Part shown: positions 19,928-31,900 of the stretch, piece by piece | How positions within the stretch are numbered: position 1 is the first letter of the stretch | How the letters are laid out: the number at the start of each line of letters is the position of its first letter | NCBI GenBank assembly: GCA_028826165.1 | Contig: JAPDFW010000109.1 | Span: forward strand, 62,001 to 126,000 | Reading direction: 5' to 3' | DNA from: Anaeramoeba ignava | Taxonomy: Eukaryota; Metamonada; Anaeramoebidae | Length of the DNA: 64,000 nucleotides | Translations under genes and position numbers: made by a program | The notes under the pieces: model-generated | Databases searched by the model: none | What the model was told of the DNA's origin: nothing | Seen by the model: only the letters and a program-made list of their open reading frames with translations

Positions 19928-22900
19928 TTATAAATTCTCATCAGTACTCATATTATCTAATTCATCCATAACATCCTCAAAACCTAACTCCTTAGAAATC
20001 TCATACTGCTCATTCCCATCCTCCAAATAATCCAAAAACCTATGCATATTATGATAAACAGCATCTTGGTCCTTATAGTTCTTAAACAAATCAGCAATTT
20101 TCTTAAACAAATAAAAATCAGGATGAAAAACTTGGAAATAATTAGTAAGAAAAACCCAAGAATCATTAACAACAACCTGATTGAACAAAGCGCCAGCCCA
20201 AGAATCGAGGTTTGACAAATCATAGTATTCAAGAATAATAAGACAATCAAAAAAGTTGTGGATCTTAAAGGATATCAAGTGGCGGATCTCATACGGCCTG
20301 TTTTCAAGTTGGATCACTTTGAGCCTGGGAACACGCATTTGGAGCCCAACTAAAGAAGCAAAACAGGCGCACTTTTGAGCAAGCACAAGACTTCCATCGG
20401 TCTCAAATGCATCCCCTGCATTAAACAAAGCCTGGCCTATCTCCTTCAATTCGTGGTTGTTTTCCTTAACAATCTTTGCATTTGTGAATTCATCCTCGCT
20501 CAATTTCATTCCGATTTCTTGAATTCGTCCTCGCGATTTATTCAGCAAATACTCTCCAAGCTCCCGCCACATATCGAAGCTGCAATAAAACACAATCAGC
20601 TTCTCTTCGTCGTTGGGATACTTTTTCTTCAGAAATTGCGAGATTGTTGAGCGCAATTTCGCCACTTGTTCGGGATTCGAGATCTCAAACAAAATCGCGT
20701 CGAATTTGTTTTTGGAAAATAATATCTCAAATAGTCTCTCAATCTCAAAGTACTCGTTGATTCCCAGTATGATTCGTGTTAATAAATTGTACTTCTCTTT
20801 TTCTATATATTTGCTGATTCTTTCGTTCATGATCTTGAATATTCTTAAACATCCTTCAACACTGAACGCTGTGTTGTATATCTGATAAGCGCTCACTAGG
20901 ATTTCAACCTCCGTTTCAAACGTGTGCTCATTTGAAAACAAGATGTCCAGTAGTCTGTCTGCAAACGCATGAGGCGCGTTTGTCAGATTCACGAAATTGA
21001 GAACATCCTCTTGATTTGAAATCATCGAAATGATTCCTGTCAATATTTTCTCATTCGGAATTTCCTTCTGCAAATCCGCATTCCTATTCGGAGAGCTTTT
21101 CTGTCTGTGTTCTTGCACCTCTCCTTTTGCTTGTTTTGTGTCCATATCAAATATTCGCGGAACTCGCTTGAATTCCACTTTTTGTTGGAACTTAAAAACA
21201 ATTGCTTTATAATATTTGTTAGCAAATAATTTCACAATTTTTTCGCGATCGAGAATATTATTTGAAATGAACCGTTTGATGATCGCAAACTTTTCTTTGC
21301 CTTGCGAAAACAACAAAAGAAGTGTTTGATTCGGTTTTTTTTCAATTTCTTTGTATTCGCGATGAATCTCGTTTGATACAATGTAATTGGTTACAATTTG
21401 CTGACAGAAATCCTGCGCGTATTTAACACTCTGCAACAACAGCTCCATAATTTCAACCAATGAAACACGGGCGAAGTTGATTGAAGGCGACGAAGTCTTG
21501 AGTATATTTATAATATTATGCACGGAATTGCTTAATTTGGATGAATTCAACACTTCTTTCACTGTTGAACTCTTGTCGCAATTGGCAATAAATAAACACG
21601 CCTGAATAATATACAAATCAAACGAGTTGTAATTGAATTCCTGGCAAATTTTATCCACTTCGTCGATTTTTCTTTTGTTTAAAAGATGGCCAATCATCAC
21701 ATCAAGTGATTCGCAATCCTGGATTGTTAGCTTGATTTTAGAAAGACTCTCGTATTTTGGAATTGATTCACCTTCCTGATTTTGGTTTGTTGTGTTTCTT
21801 CGGTGATTCTCAAATTCCTTTTGATAATTCCGCAAATGGCTGATGTTTTTGGGTATGAAAAATATACATTCTCTTCGGATACTCTCAAACTGTGCTGATG
21901 GATGGGGAATTGTCTTGAACAGAAACTCGGGTGTTCGTGGGAAATGGATCTCGTTCAATATCGAGATGATCCAAATTCTCAAATTCAGATCGTGAATGAA
22001 ATCATCCATTTTCATTCTTGAGGTTGAATATTGATTGAATTTCATAATCAGATCATCTTCTTGTTTGTGATTGTATTTTTGGTGCTTATTTTTCTTGCTC
22101 GTTTGGGTTGGTTTCTGTTCCTTCTCTTTCTCCTCAATTCTTGTTTGCATTTCCCCAGAAAACCACATCAAAGAATATTTCAAAAGAGTCAGTTGATCTT
22201 TCAATGTGAATTCATCTTGGAACTGGAAAATCTGCGAGAGGAAAAAATCCCCGCAAAGTTGGGAATCATTCGAATATTTACGAAGTAACTTGTTGCATTT
22301 CTGCCACAAGATTTCCCGTTCCTTCTTCACTTTCCACATCCGATGTTCTCGATATTTCTCAATCAATTTATAAACTTCAAGAAGCGCAATTTGGAAAATG
22401 GAAAAATTAGTGATCGCTGCAAATTGTCGCGCTTCTGTGAATTTATCATGAAATATTAAAATACACAAGTTTTCATAGTCGCTTTTCAGGACATTCAATC
22501 CCGAAACCTCATTTTCAACCTTTTCAAACACTTGATCAATATGATAAAATTTACTAAATTCATGACTAAATCCTACATTATTTGCAATTTCTAATATTTT
22601 CCTTGTTGTGAACGTGTCCCGTTTTTCAATCAAGTGACTAATTAAATCGCTTGCTGTCTGATAAATCCATTGGATATTCATAAACATACTAATTTCATTC
22701 GCATCTTTCCGCGCAGAACCATTGAAAACCGGAATCGTCTTCTTTTTGGAAAACAGTTCCCTTGATTCCGCACTTTGATACTCCTTCACAAAATACACTA
22801 AATGCTTTTCTGCACTTGAAAATCTGTTTTGATTCACGCAATGAACAAAAAGCAAAAAGGGAAGGAGCAAGTTTTGAGGATCAAACAGTCTCAAGGCCTG

Positions 22901-25900
22901 AATAAGCGCAAATAACTTGTTCGAATTTGTCAGGATGATAACGATTTTATGTAAATCATCAAGTGTCCATTTGAAAATATTATTATTTGAATCCCTAATA
23001 GCAAAAATTCCATAATCCACAATTTTGGACATTTTATATCCAAAATCCGCAAATAGTTCATTTTGGCAAATTGAAAACAAATAAGACATCAAACAATCAA
23101 CTTTGCTGTTATTGGGGAAGCATGACATGGCCAGAGATAGAATAGGCTGCTTTGTGACAATAGAATTTTGCATCAAGTACGTTGTTGTTGGATTCTGAGA
23201 AAATCTCAATATTTTATGCATGATCTTTTTAGGCGAAATTTTCGTGTTTCTTTTGCTGTCATTCCCCTTTTTACTCGAAATGTTTTCTGTTGTTGTCTGG
23301 AATTTACTTCGTCGTTTTTCCTTCAAATACGCTTCGTTTTCGGGATTTTGGCTTAATAGTAAATTCACAACTATCAACAAATGCGATTTGATGTCTTCTC
23401 TTTCCACAAATTTCTTGATAATCTGCTTCAACCGTTTTAATGGGAATTGTTGGATTTCTGCTGAATATAAAAACTTCATCCAATTACAACTTTTCGCAAT
23501 TCGGAATAAATTATTTTCATACAATTCAATCCCATTCAATTCCGTGAACAATGAAACCAATTTCCACGGCTCGTCATCGTAAAATCGGTCCAGCTCCTTT
23601 AAATCCAAAACGGCTCTTTTTTGTTTTTCATTTGAGAAAAACTCTGTTGCCTTAATCAGCATTTCCTCAATTCTTATAATTTCATTTTGCGGTAGTTTTT
23701 GGGTAATCAACGATTTAAACATGGAAAGTATTTTCTGATGTGATTGATGGATCGTGTTTGTAGTCATCAAATAATTCTGTTTGAATTCGGATAATTTCTG
23801 GTTCGCAAATAAAAATGGATTCTTCTCGTTTCCAACAAAAATATCATCTTTTTTCATAGTGGAATATAAAAGTATTCTTTTCGAAGCAGAAATGTTGATG
23901 CAAAATTCATTTGTTGGGAGTGAATTCATCTCCAAAATAGAATAACAAGCGCCAACAATAAAATTATTAAACAAATTCTGAAGCGCAACTAACGTTATCA
24001 TTTGCACTAAATTTTGTTGCTCGTTTTGATTGAACGCTTTCTTCTTCAAAGAAGGCGTAGTTTTGATAAGTTGTGAATATGCCTGAATAGAATTCCCCTT
24101 GATTAAATAAAACAATGAGTCCAATTCCTCGTGATGAATATCATCTCCAAAACTGTTATTGTCGAAATTGATGAAACTTTCTTGATTGTCGCATATAATT
24201 TTAATCTTGATTGGTGTGGATTGATCAACAATAGAAAGTAGAGAGCAATCTTTTCGAATAGAAAACAGGTTTTTATTACCGTTTCTAACTTTGTATCGGC
24301 TTTTTTCTTGATTTCGATTTTGTATGTTTCGGATAAAAGACATTGTATTCAAAAACGAATAAAATTTCGGACTTAAATTTTGCACTTGCTTGGAAATCAC
24401 TTCGAAATTCAAACACAATATTTCTTTCGGCGATAAAACAAAACTTGAAACCAAATTTGTCTCCGAATTCATCACAATACTGAGCGCTAAAACAGCCTTG
24501 TTTTCAAGAATAATCCGGTTGATATTCACATCACTAATATTCATCCCCAAATATTTGGCTACACTTAAAAACGTGATATCTTGGATATTTTTGAAATTTG
24601 GATCAAAAGAATGTTTCTCAAATAAAATGAACTGATTGACCCACACTTTGTTGTTTTGGGAACTGTTTAAATTCTCAGGAACCAATTTCAGCTCAAAATG
24701 ATTCAAGTAATGGATCATAATGTTCGAAAGATTATTCTGTGAGCAAATATTAATGAACCAATTATGGAATTGCGACATATTTTGCGATGGAATAATTTTT
24801 TCGAAAATCTCTTCGCTTTTTTTGGAAAGATGCTTGTATTTTGAAATGAAATCTGGTTTATCTGTTGAATATAAGTAAAAAAGATTTTCTGTTTGGCAAA
24901 GTTTTAATAATAAATTCGAGAATTTTCTCTCATCAATTCCAAAATAAATCCCGAATTTGCCGAACATTTTCGAAATTCGTTCTTGAAGTGATTTTGGACA
25001 TAAACTTAGAATATTTGAAATTTGGTTCCATTTAAATCCCCAGCTTTTTGGGTATTGGTGAGAAAGTGTGAGGAATTGATTGATAGTGCTCTCGATTTCC
25101 TGGATATTGTGATGAGCAACAAAATATCTCAATCGCGTATACAAATTTATATTGAGCTCTTTTATTGATTGTTCGCTTTTCTTCATAATCATCATTTTTT
25201 CATGATGAAATTTTTCCAAAATCAGTCTCTGTTTCGTCGATAAATTCCAATTTAATATCCAATGAAATCTCGACACAAAATACCCAAATGCACTTCTTTT
25301 ATCGGAAACTTTTTGATGATCAGGATCTTGAATAACAACATCTTGATTAATTTCTGAATAATTTTTCTTGAATATCCGCAAAATTTCATTTTGATTCTCA
25401 TTTTCATCAATTTCCACATTTTCGTGTAAATCATGGAAATAATTTTGAAGAGAAAACGCAATATTTTGCAGATATTCATTTCGATTAAAATCCCACTCGT
25501 TTTTGAATTGCCTTGTTTTGGTCCAAATGAATTGTTTTTGCTCCATTGCCTGAAATAAATTTGTGGTGTCATTTTGGGCATTTGCCAATTTATGGATTTG
25601 GATCTGAGAGTTGTATTCAGTTGAAGGATATATTTGGTGGATATAATCAATAAACTGAATATTCTTTTTTTCAGATTCGCTGAATTTGGAATTGACAAGT
25701 AGGAAATTTGTTAATAAAATTGCCATTTCTCTTCTGGTTGTATAAAGTGCCAAATTCTTAAATATTTTGAAATGATCTTCCCCGATATTTTCCAGTAGTT
25801 TGATAGCCATTTCCAAATTCTGCTGAGAAATGGACAAATAAACAAATTTAAAGCATAAGGTTTTGATGAAATCAATGATATCGTCTTGATTATTAATAAT

Positions 25901-28780
25901 ATCACTTGTGGGAATGCTGAAATGATTTAATAAGGAAACCAACAAAGAAATTTTCCCATCAATAATACAGTTCAAAACAAATCTTGGAAAGGAAATGGTC
26001 TTGAAATCAGGTACCAAATCAATTTGTAATTTTTGTGTAATTAATTTGGATTGAATCCCAAAACTCAATAATTGGTTTCCATTTAAATTAATAACTTGTT
26101 TTTCTTCTTCAATTCTCTCATCAGTTTCAAATAAATATTGATTTAATTCCTCCATAAGAGCTCTTAATCTCTGGATGCAATTATGAGTACGTTCGATATT
26201 TTCAAGTTTTCCATTTCCAAAATAGCTAAATTTCCATTTTTGTGAATTTGTTGAAAAAATGATTTTCTGAGAAACTGTGTCGTTTTCATCATTTTCAAAA
26301 AGTCTCTCAAATAACGATAAAAGAAGATTGATGGATAAATTTAAAGAGAAGGAGATTAAATGCAGACAAAATTGGGAGAAGAAAAAGTTTGGCTTTTTGT
26401 GCAGAATTGAAATGATTTTTCTCAACCCAAGAATGGTATTTTCTGTGTTGATTTTTGAAAACGAGGCTTGAATTAAACGAATATCTTGTGATTCCAAACC
26501 AAATTTAATCATATCAACAACAAGTTGAGAAGAGTCGAGATTATTCAGATCATATAAACTTTCAACCAATTCAGGATTTTGCAAAATTAATGTGGTATTC
26601 AAAAGTCTTTCTATAGATAAATTGAACAAATTGAGATGGATCTTATTTTTTTTAAGAAAATAGAAGAAATCAAATGAAGGCTTAAGAAGAAGTGATTCTC
26701 TTTCTTGATTTAGAATCACACCGGAATTTTGGTGAGAATTGCCAACAAATAATGAATACATAAATTGCTCATTATCCCAATTAGTTTGATATTGAAGACC
26801 AAGATGCGAAGAGTTGAAATTGAAAGAAAAAAGTTGAAATCGAGTGTTTTCCTCATTTGGATCGATTAAATTTGGAAGTTCATTTGGATCATCAACTCTA
26901 ATCCATTTCTTGGATGATTCCACAAATGCATAAACAAGATATTCAAGTGATTGATATGGAGATTTCATTTTGATCAAATCTGAAAACATTGTCAATTGCG
27001 TTGTTTTTTCGTCAGTATTTTCATCAGTCAAATTCTCTGTTCTATTGTATTCTGTCCATAAATTCGCGAAATGAATCCCATTAAGATGAGATTTGAAGTG
27101 ATGCCTTGATTTAGAACTCCATTCTGGAGAAAATCTTTGTTTCCAAGGCTCTTTTCTTCGGTTTTCTTTGGGAAATATATTGTACCAATGATCGAGAAAA
27201 CAAATTTGCTCCTTTGAATGAGGATAATCAAATCCAAACGTCTCATTATCAATTATTGATTTCCCAAATCCCCATTCATGAACAAACCTATTATTTTGAT
27301 TTGAATATCCAAATCTCAAATCATTTGATTCTTCCAATTCATCAATTTCTGAAAAATCATCATCTTCATTTCCATTACTTTCTTGATTAATTTCACTTTG
27401 TGTTTCATCGGAAAAGCCTTGGTTCGAACTGAGTGAACTTGTTTTAAGATGTTTTGTTGTCATCTCTTTTTTTGGCTTGTTTTTTTGGGATTTGAATTTA
27501 TTCATTTTTGTTTTTTGGAGTTTGAATTTTTTCTCCATTTTCTTTTTAATTTTCCTCTCCATTTTTTGTTTCTTTTTCTCTAATTTTTTGGTTTTTTTGG
27601 ATGAATTTAATAAAATTGGATTTGAATTTGAATTTGAATTTATTTTGCTATCATTCTTTAAAGATGATGTTTTTTCAGGAAGATTGAAATTGAAAATGAA
27701 TTGATGTGTGTCGTTTTTTCGATTAAAAAGAATAAATTTTTCCTTTTCACAAAATAAACTTGAGAAATTTTTTCTGAAATAATAATCAAGATTAATAATT
27801 TCAAGCAATCCATTTGAAAGGAAGATGGCAATTTTTGTGTTGTCATCAGAGAATGTGAGATGAGTGATAATTTTATCTTGATAAAACCGAAGAATATTTG
27901 ATTTAATCAATGCAATTTTTTCACATTTTGAAATTTTCCATAAATAAATGATATTTTGAATTGAAGAAATTGCCAACAAAAACGGGTCTTTCCAATAAAA
28001 ATTTGAAATTGGATTTTCTTTTTGGATTGTAAGAAAGATAATTTTTGAGCAATAAAATTGTTTGTTGTTGATTTTGGTGATAAAAAGAACGGAATTATTC
28101 ATTATAATCAAATTCTTCATTTCTTCCTGATATTCATTGATTTTCGATCCCAGAATATCAAGAGAGCGGATCGAATCAGTGATTTTTTGAGATGAGAGAA
28201 TTCTCTCAAAGATGTGTGGCTTGATTTCATGATGATAAATTTTAATTTTGAGGAATTTTTTATTGCTAAAATTTTGATTGTTTTGATACAAATTTTTGCT
28301 TGTTTTGAAATATGATTTTTCATCAATAGAATTTGGTTTTTTTTTCCTTGTAAGATTCAAGATGACGCCTTCAGAATAAATATTGTCTTTCTGGCTATCA
28401 TCCGAATCAACTTGAATAACTTGAATATCTTGAGGATTAAAGTTTTGAATTGAGGATAAATTTGAGTTTAAAAAAGGAATTGAGAATTGAAATATATTAA
28501 TATTGTTGTTGAAATTGCAGGTAATCAGTGTTTTTAAATTGTTATTGTTTGTTATTCCCCAATAAAAACTTTTTACATCTTGTATTTTAAGTTGAGATAA
28601 ATTTAATAAAAAATATTTTTTTTGAAAATTAATTATTAAAAAAATTGATAAAATATTATTTTTTGATAATAAAGTTAAGAAAGGGAAGTTTAGATTTGCA
28701 TTAAAATGGTCATTATAATTAATATTTAAAGATTGGAATTTATTAATAATAATTGAATTAAGTTTATTTTGAAATGACAT
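19928..28780 (-). CDS. SPG11: Spatacsin (SPG11) homologue, intronless
   Basis: A single uninterrupted frame of 2950 residues; human spatacsin has about 2440. The C-terminal spatacsin domain is clear: EIERLFEILFSKNKFDAILFE, SQFLKKKYPNDEEKLIVFYC, SFDMWRELGEYLLNKSRGRI, AQKCACFASLVGLQMRV, then FFDCLIILEYYDLSNLDSWA and LFNQVVVNDSWVFLTNYF, ending with a helical tail. The N-terminal third looks like a beta-propeller (repeated SFYWG and LLAISSIQNIIYLWKIS-type strands), and the remainder is alpha-solenoid. A Lys-rich insert lies near residues 390-440. In animals spatacsin works with spastizin and AP-5 at late endosomes and lysosomes. The coding DNA is visibly less AT-rich than its neighbours, and the absence of introns over 8.85 kb contrasts with the intron-rich genes nearby. 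Confidence 0.88.
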   Translation of the reverse strand: MSFQNKLNSIIINKFQSLNINYNDHFNANLNFPFLTLLSKNNILSIFLIINFQKKYFLLNLSQLKIQDVKSFYWGITNNNNLKTLITCNFNNNINIFQFSIPFLNSNLSSIQNFNPQDIQVIQVDSDDSQKDNIYSEGVILNLTRKKKPNSIDEKSYFKTSKNLYQNNQNFSNKKFLKIKIYHHEIKPHIFERILSSQKITDSIRSLDILGSKINEYQEEMKNLIIMNNSVLFITKINNKQFYCSKIIFLTIQKENPISNFYWKDPFLLAISSIQNIIYLWKISKCEKIALIKSNILRFYQDKIITHLTFSDDNTKIAIFLSNGLLEIINLDYYFRKNFSSLFCEKEKFILFNRKNDTHQFIFNFNLPEKTSSLKNDSKINSNSNSNPILLNSSKKTKKLEKKKQKMERKIKKKMEKKFKLQKTKMNKFKSQKNKPKKEMTTKHLKTSSLSSNQGFSDETQSEINQESNGNEDDDFSEIDELEESNDLRFGYSNQNNRFVHEWGFGKSIIDNETFGFDYPHSKEQICFLDHWYNIFPKENRRKEPWKQRFSPEWSSKSRHHFKSHLNGIHFANLWTEYNRTENLTDENTDEKTTQLTMFSDLIKMKSPYQSLEYLVYAFVESSKKWIRVDDPNELPNLIDPNEENTRFQLFSFNFNSSHLGLQYQTNWDNEQFMYSLFVGNSHQNSGVILNQERESLLLKPSFDFFYFLKKNKIHLNLFNLSIERLLNTTLILQNPELVESLYDLNNLDSSQLVVDMIKFGLESQDIRLIQASFSKINTENTILGLRKIISILHKKPNFFFSQFCLHLISFSLNLSINLLLSLFERLFENDENDTVSQKIIFSTNSQKWKFSYFGNGKLENIERTHNCIQRLRALMEELNQYLFETDERIEEEKQVINLNGNQLLSFGIQSKLITQKLQIDLVPDFKTISFPRFVLNCIIDGKISLLVSLLNHFSIPTSDIINNQDDIIDFIKTLCFKFVYLSISQQNLEMAIKLLENIGEDHFKIFKNLALYTTRREMAILLTNFLLVNSKFSESEKKNIQFIDYIHQIYPSTEYNSQIQIHKLANAQNDTTNLFQAMEQKQFIWTKTRQFKNEWDFNRNEYLQNIAFSLQNYFHDLHENVEIDENENQNEILRIFKKNYSEINQDVVIQDPDHQKVSDKRSAFGYFVSRFHWILNWNLSTKQRLILEKFHHEKMMIMKKSEQSIKELNINLYTRLRYFVAHHNIQEIESTINQFLTLSHQYPKSWGFKWNQISNILSLCPKSLQERISKMFGKFGIYFGIDERKFSNLLLKLCQTENLFYLYSTDKPDFISKYKHLSKKSEEIFEKIIPSQNMSQFHNWFINICSQNNLSNIMIHYLNHFELKLVPENLNSSQNNKVWVNQFILFEKHSFDPNFKNIQDITFLSVAKYLGMNISDVNINRIILENKAVLALSIVMNSETNLVSSFVLSPKEILCLNFEVISKQVQNLSPKFYSFLNTMSFIRNIQNRNQEKSRYKVRNGNKNLFSIRKDCSLLSIVDQSTPIKIKIICDNQESFINFDNNSFGDDIHHEELDSLFYLIKGNSIQAYSQLIKTTPSLKKKAFNQNEQQNLVQMITLVALQNLFNNFIVGACYSILEMNSLPTNEFCINISASKRILLYSTMKKDDIFVGNEKNPFLFANQKLSEFKQNYLMTTNTIHQSHQKILSMFKSLITQKLPQNEIIRIEEMLIKATEFFSNEKQKRAVLDLKELDRFYDDEPWKLVSLFTELNGIELYENNLFRIAKSCNWMKFLYSAEIQQFPLKRLKQIIKKFVEREDIKSHLLIVVNLLLSQNPENEAYLKEKRRSKFQTTTENISSKKGNDSKRNTKISPKKIMHKILRFSQNPTTTYLMQNSIVTKQPILSLAMSCFPNNSKVDCLMSYLFSICQNELFADFGYKMSKIVDYGIFAIRDSNNNIFKWTLDDLHKIVIILTNSNKLFALIQALRLFDPQNLLLPFLLFVHCVNQNRFSSAEKHLVYFVKEYQSAESRELFSKKKTIPVFNGSARKDANEISMFMNIQWIYQTASDLISHLIEKRDTFTTRKILEIANNVGFSHEFSKFYHIDQVFEKVENEVSGLNVLKSDYENLCILIFHDKFTEARQFAAITNFSIFQIALLEVYKLIEKYREHRMWKVKKEREILWQKCNKLLRKYSNDSQLCGDFFLSQIFQFQDEFTLKDQLTLLKYSLMWFSGEMQTRIEEKEKEQKPTQTSKKNKHQKYNHKQEDDLIMKFNQYSTSRMKMDDFIHDLNLRIWIISILNEIHFPRTPEFLFKTIPHPSAQFESIRRECIFFIPKNISHLRNYQKEFENHRRNTTNQNQEGESIPKYESLSKIKLTIQDCESLDVMIGHLLNKRKIDEVDKICQEFNYNSFDLYIIQACLFIANCDKSSTVKEVLNSSKLSNSVHNIINILKTSSPSINFARVSLVEIMELLLQSVKYAQDFCQQIVTNYIVSNEIHREYKEIEKKPNQTLLLLFSQGKEKFAIIKRFISNNILDREKIVKLFANKYYKAIVFKFQQKVEFKRVPRIFDMDTKQAKGEVQEHRQKSSPNRNADLQKEIPNEKILTGIISMISNQEDVLNFVNLTNAPHAFADRLLDILFSNEHTFETEVEILVSAYQIYNTAFSVEGCLRIFKIMNERISKYIEKEKYNLLTRIILGINEYFEIERLFEILFSKNKFDAILFEISNPEQVAKLRSTISQFLKKKYPNDEEKLIVFYCSFDMWRELGEYLLNKSRGRIQEIGMKLSEDEFTNAKIVKENNHELKEIGQALFNAGDAFETDGSLVLAQKCACFASLVGLQMRVPRLKVIQLENRPYEIRHLISFKIHNFFDCLIILEYYDLSNLDSWAGALFNQVVVNDSWVFLTNYFQVFHPDFYLFKKIADLFKNYKDQDAVYHNMHRFLDYLEDGNEQYEISKELGFEDVMDELDNMSTDENL

Positions 28781-28944
28781 TATTGAAAAAAAAAATTAAA
28801 AAAAAAAATTGAAAAAAATAATTTTCATTTTTTTCTTTTCAAAATTTTTTTTTTAAAAAACAAAAACAAAAACAAAAACAAAAACAACAACAAAAACAAC
28901 AACAAAAACAAAAACAAAAACAAATACAAAAACAAAAACAAATA
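28781..28944. promoter_or_regulatory. Short divergent intergenic region with ACAAAA leader
   Basis: Only 164 bases separate the start codons of the spatacsin gene (minus) and the DH-FYVE gene (plus), so both promoters must fit here. The half next to the plus-strand ATG is an almost pure ACAAAA/ACAACA run that ends at the start codon, and is probably a pyrimidine-poor 5' leader. The other half is poly-A and poly-T tracts. No TATA-type motif can be singled out in such AT-rich DNA. Confidence 0.55.
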
Positions 28945-31900
28945 ATGTCAACAAATCAATCAAAAAATGAAAAAGAAAATGAAAAAAAACCAAGAAGAGA
29001 ACATACAAAAGATAATAGAATAAGAATTGCAACAAAAATTTATAAAAAAGAAAAAATTTTTCAACATAAATTAAAAGATTTAATTCATTATTTTATTCAT
29101 CCATTTGAAAACAGTATTAAAAATAATGAATCTTTAATTTCTAAAGAGAAATTTTCAATTATAATTAGAAATTTAAAAGAAATCAAAATAAAGAGTGAAG
29201 AAATATTAAAAATATTAGAAGAAACAATTAAAAAATCAACAGAAGGATTAAAATTGAATGATTTTCTTTTATTGATTGTATCTTTTTTAAATTCAAATTA
29301 AATCTTAAATTTAAATTAAAATTTATTTTAAAAAATTTTTTTTAGATTAAAAATTTGCCAGAATATTCAAAATACATTTTAAATAATTCTCAAGCAATTA
29401 AAGAATTGGAAGAATTGAAAAAAGAATCCAAATTTTTTACTTTTTGTCAAGAAACTGAAAAAAAAGCTGGTAATTCTTTTTTGGAATATTTAGGAATGCC
29501 AGAACATCAAATATTTGTTTATCAAACATTAATTACAGTAAAAAAAAAAAAGCAAAAACAAAAGTAAAAACAAAAACAAAAATCTAATTAATTTTTATTT
29601 ATTTAGAAAATTAAAAAATTAACTCCAAAAGAAAATCCTGATTTTCAACAAATTGAAAATGCTTTAATTGAATTACAAAAAATTACTTCAAAAATTCAAA
29701 AACCTTTAAATAATTCAAATGAAAATTCTATTAAAAAAGAAAGACCAAAAGTTTGTAGTGTTTGTCAAAATAAATTTACCGCCAATAGAAAGAGAGTAAA
29801 TTTAAATTTAAAAATATAAAAATAAAAATATAAATAAAAATAATAAAAAATATTTATTTATATTATAAAAAGTATCGATGTAGAAAATGCCAAAAATATG
29901 TTTGTAAATCTTGTTTTACACATCAAATAAGTTTAAAACCAAATGAGACACCAGTAAGAGTTTGTGATAATTGTTACAAAATTAGTTTGTAAGTATTTAA
30001 TAAAATTCAATTTCAAAATTAAAAATTTAAATTAAAAAAAATATTTCCAAAAACTTGAAATTTAAAATGAAATCAAAAAAATTATTTAAGAGAGCAAAAA
30101 AATGAATCAATTATTCCTAAAGATGATTCAAAAAAATTAAAAGATCAAAAATTATTAAGAAGATATACAGTTACATCATCAACTGTTCAAATGAAACAAA
30201 ATTATATAGATAATCGGAAACTAAATCAAACACTATTATCAAGAAAATCAAACAAAAAAAAATTAAGTTCAAGATCATTACCAATTCCACCAATTCCCCC
30301 AAAAAATCCTAATCCAAATTCAAATTTAGGAAATCCAAAAAGAAAATCACTTGAAACAAAACCAATTAATCAAGATGAAACAAAACCAATTAATAAAGAT
30401 GAACAAAAATTAATTAATCAAGATGAAACAAAACCAATTAATAAAGAAGAAACAAAACCAATTAATCAAGATGAAACAAAACCAATTAATAAAGATGAAC
30501 AAAAACCAATTAATAAAGATGAAACAAAACCAATTAATCAAGATGAACAAAAATCAATTAATAAAGATGAAACAAAAACCAATTAATAAAGATGAACCAA
30601 AACCAATTAATAAAGATGAACAAAAATTAATTATTCAAGATGAAACAAAACCAATTAATAAAGATGAACAAAAACCAATTAATAAAGATGAAAAGAAACC
30701 AATTAATAAAGATGAACAAAAATTAATTAATAAAGATGAACAAAAACCAATTAATAAAGATGAAACAAAACCAATTAATAAAGATGAACAAAAATCAATT
30801 AATAAAGATGAACAAAAATCAATTAATAAAGATGAACAAAAATCAATTAATAAAGATGAAACTAAACCAATTAATAAAGATGAAACAAAATCAATTAATA
30901 AAAACGAAAAGAAAAGTAATAAAGATGAACAAAAATTAATTAATAAAGATGAAACAAAACCAATTAATAAAGATGAAACAAAACCAATTAATAAAGATGA
31001 AACAAAACCAATTAATAAAGACGAAACAAAACCAATTAATAAAGATGAAACAAAACCAATTAATAAAGATGAAAAGAACCAATTAATAAAGATGAAAAGA
31101 AAAGTAATAAAGATAAAAAGAAAAGTAATAAAGATGAAAAGAAAAGTAATAAAAATAAAAAGAAACCAATTAATAAAGATGAACAAAACCAATTAATAAA
31201 GATGAAAAGAAATAATTAATAAAGATGAAAAGAAAAAGTAATAAATATGAAAAGAAATTAATTAATAAAGATGAAAAGAAAAGTAATAAAGATGAAAAGA
31301 AAAGTAATAAAGATGAAAAGAAAAGTAATAAAGATGAAAAGAAAATTAATAAAGATGAAAAGAAAATTAATAAAGATGAAAAGAAACCAATTAATAAAGA
31401 TGAACAAAAATTAATTAATAAAGATGAAAAGAAAAGTAATAAAGATGAAAAGAAAATTAATCAAGTACAAAAAAAATCAATTATTGATCTGGAATCAATT
31501 ATCCAAGAAACACCAATTAACCAAAAAAATATTAATCAACAAGAAAAAAAACCAATTATTCAAAATAAAATTATTCAAAATAAAATTAATCAAAAACAGA
31601 AATCAATTCTTGATATTGATATAGAATCAATTATTGAAAACAAGTCAATTAATCAACAACAAAAATCAAAAATCACACAAAGCAAAATTAATCAAGAAAA
31701 ACAAACCAATAATAAATCTTTAATTTCTATTGACGATTTACTTAGTTCTCCAATTAACCAACAAAAATCTTCTAAATCTTTTGAACCCAAAATTGAAATT
31801 TTATCTCCTTCAGTTGAAATTCTTCCTGGTTTAATTTTGAATCAAAATTCTTCAAAAAAAGAAAAACCAAAAAATTTAAATTTGAATTTAATTTCTACAG

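Noticed and set aside
30635-31192. 185-codon minus-strand frame with SSLLIGFV repeats resembling membrane helices
   Set aside because: It is the antisense shadow of the KPINKDE coding repeat on the plus strand.
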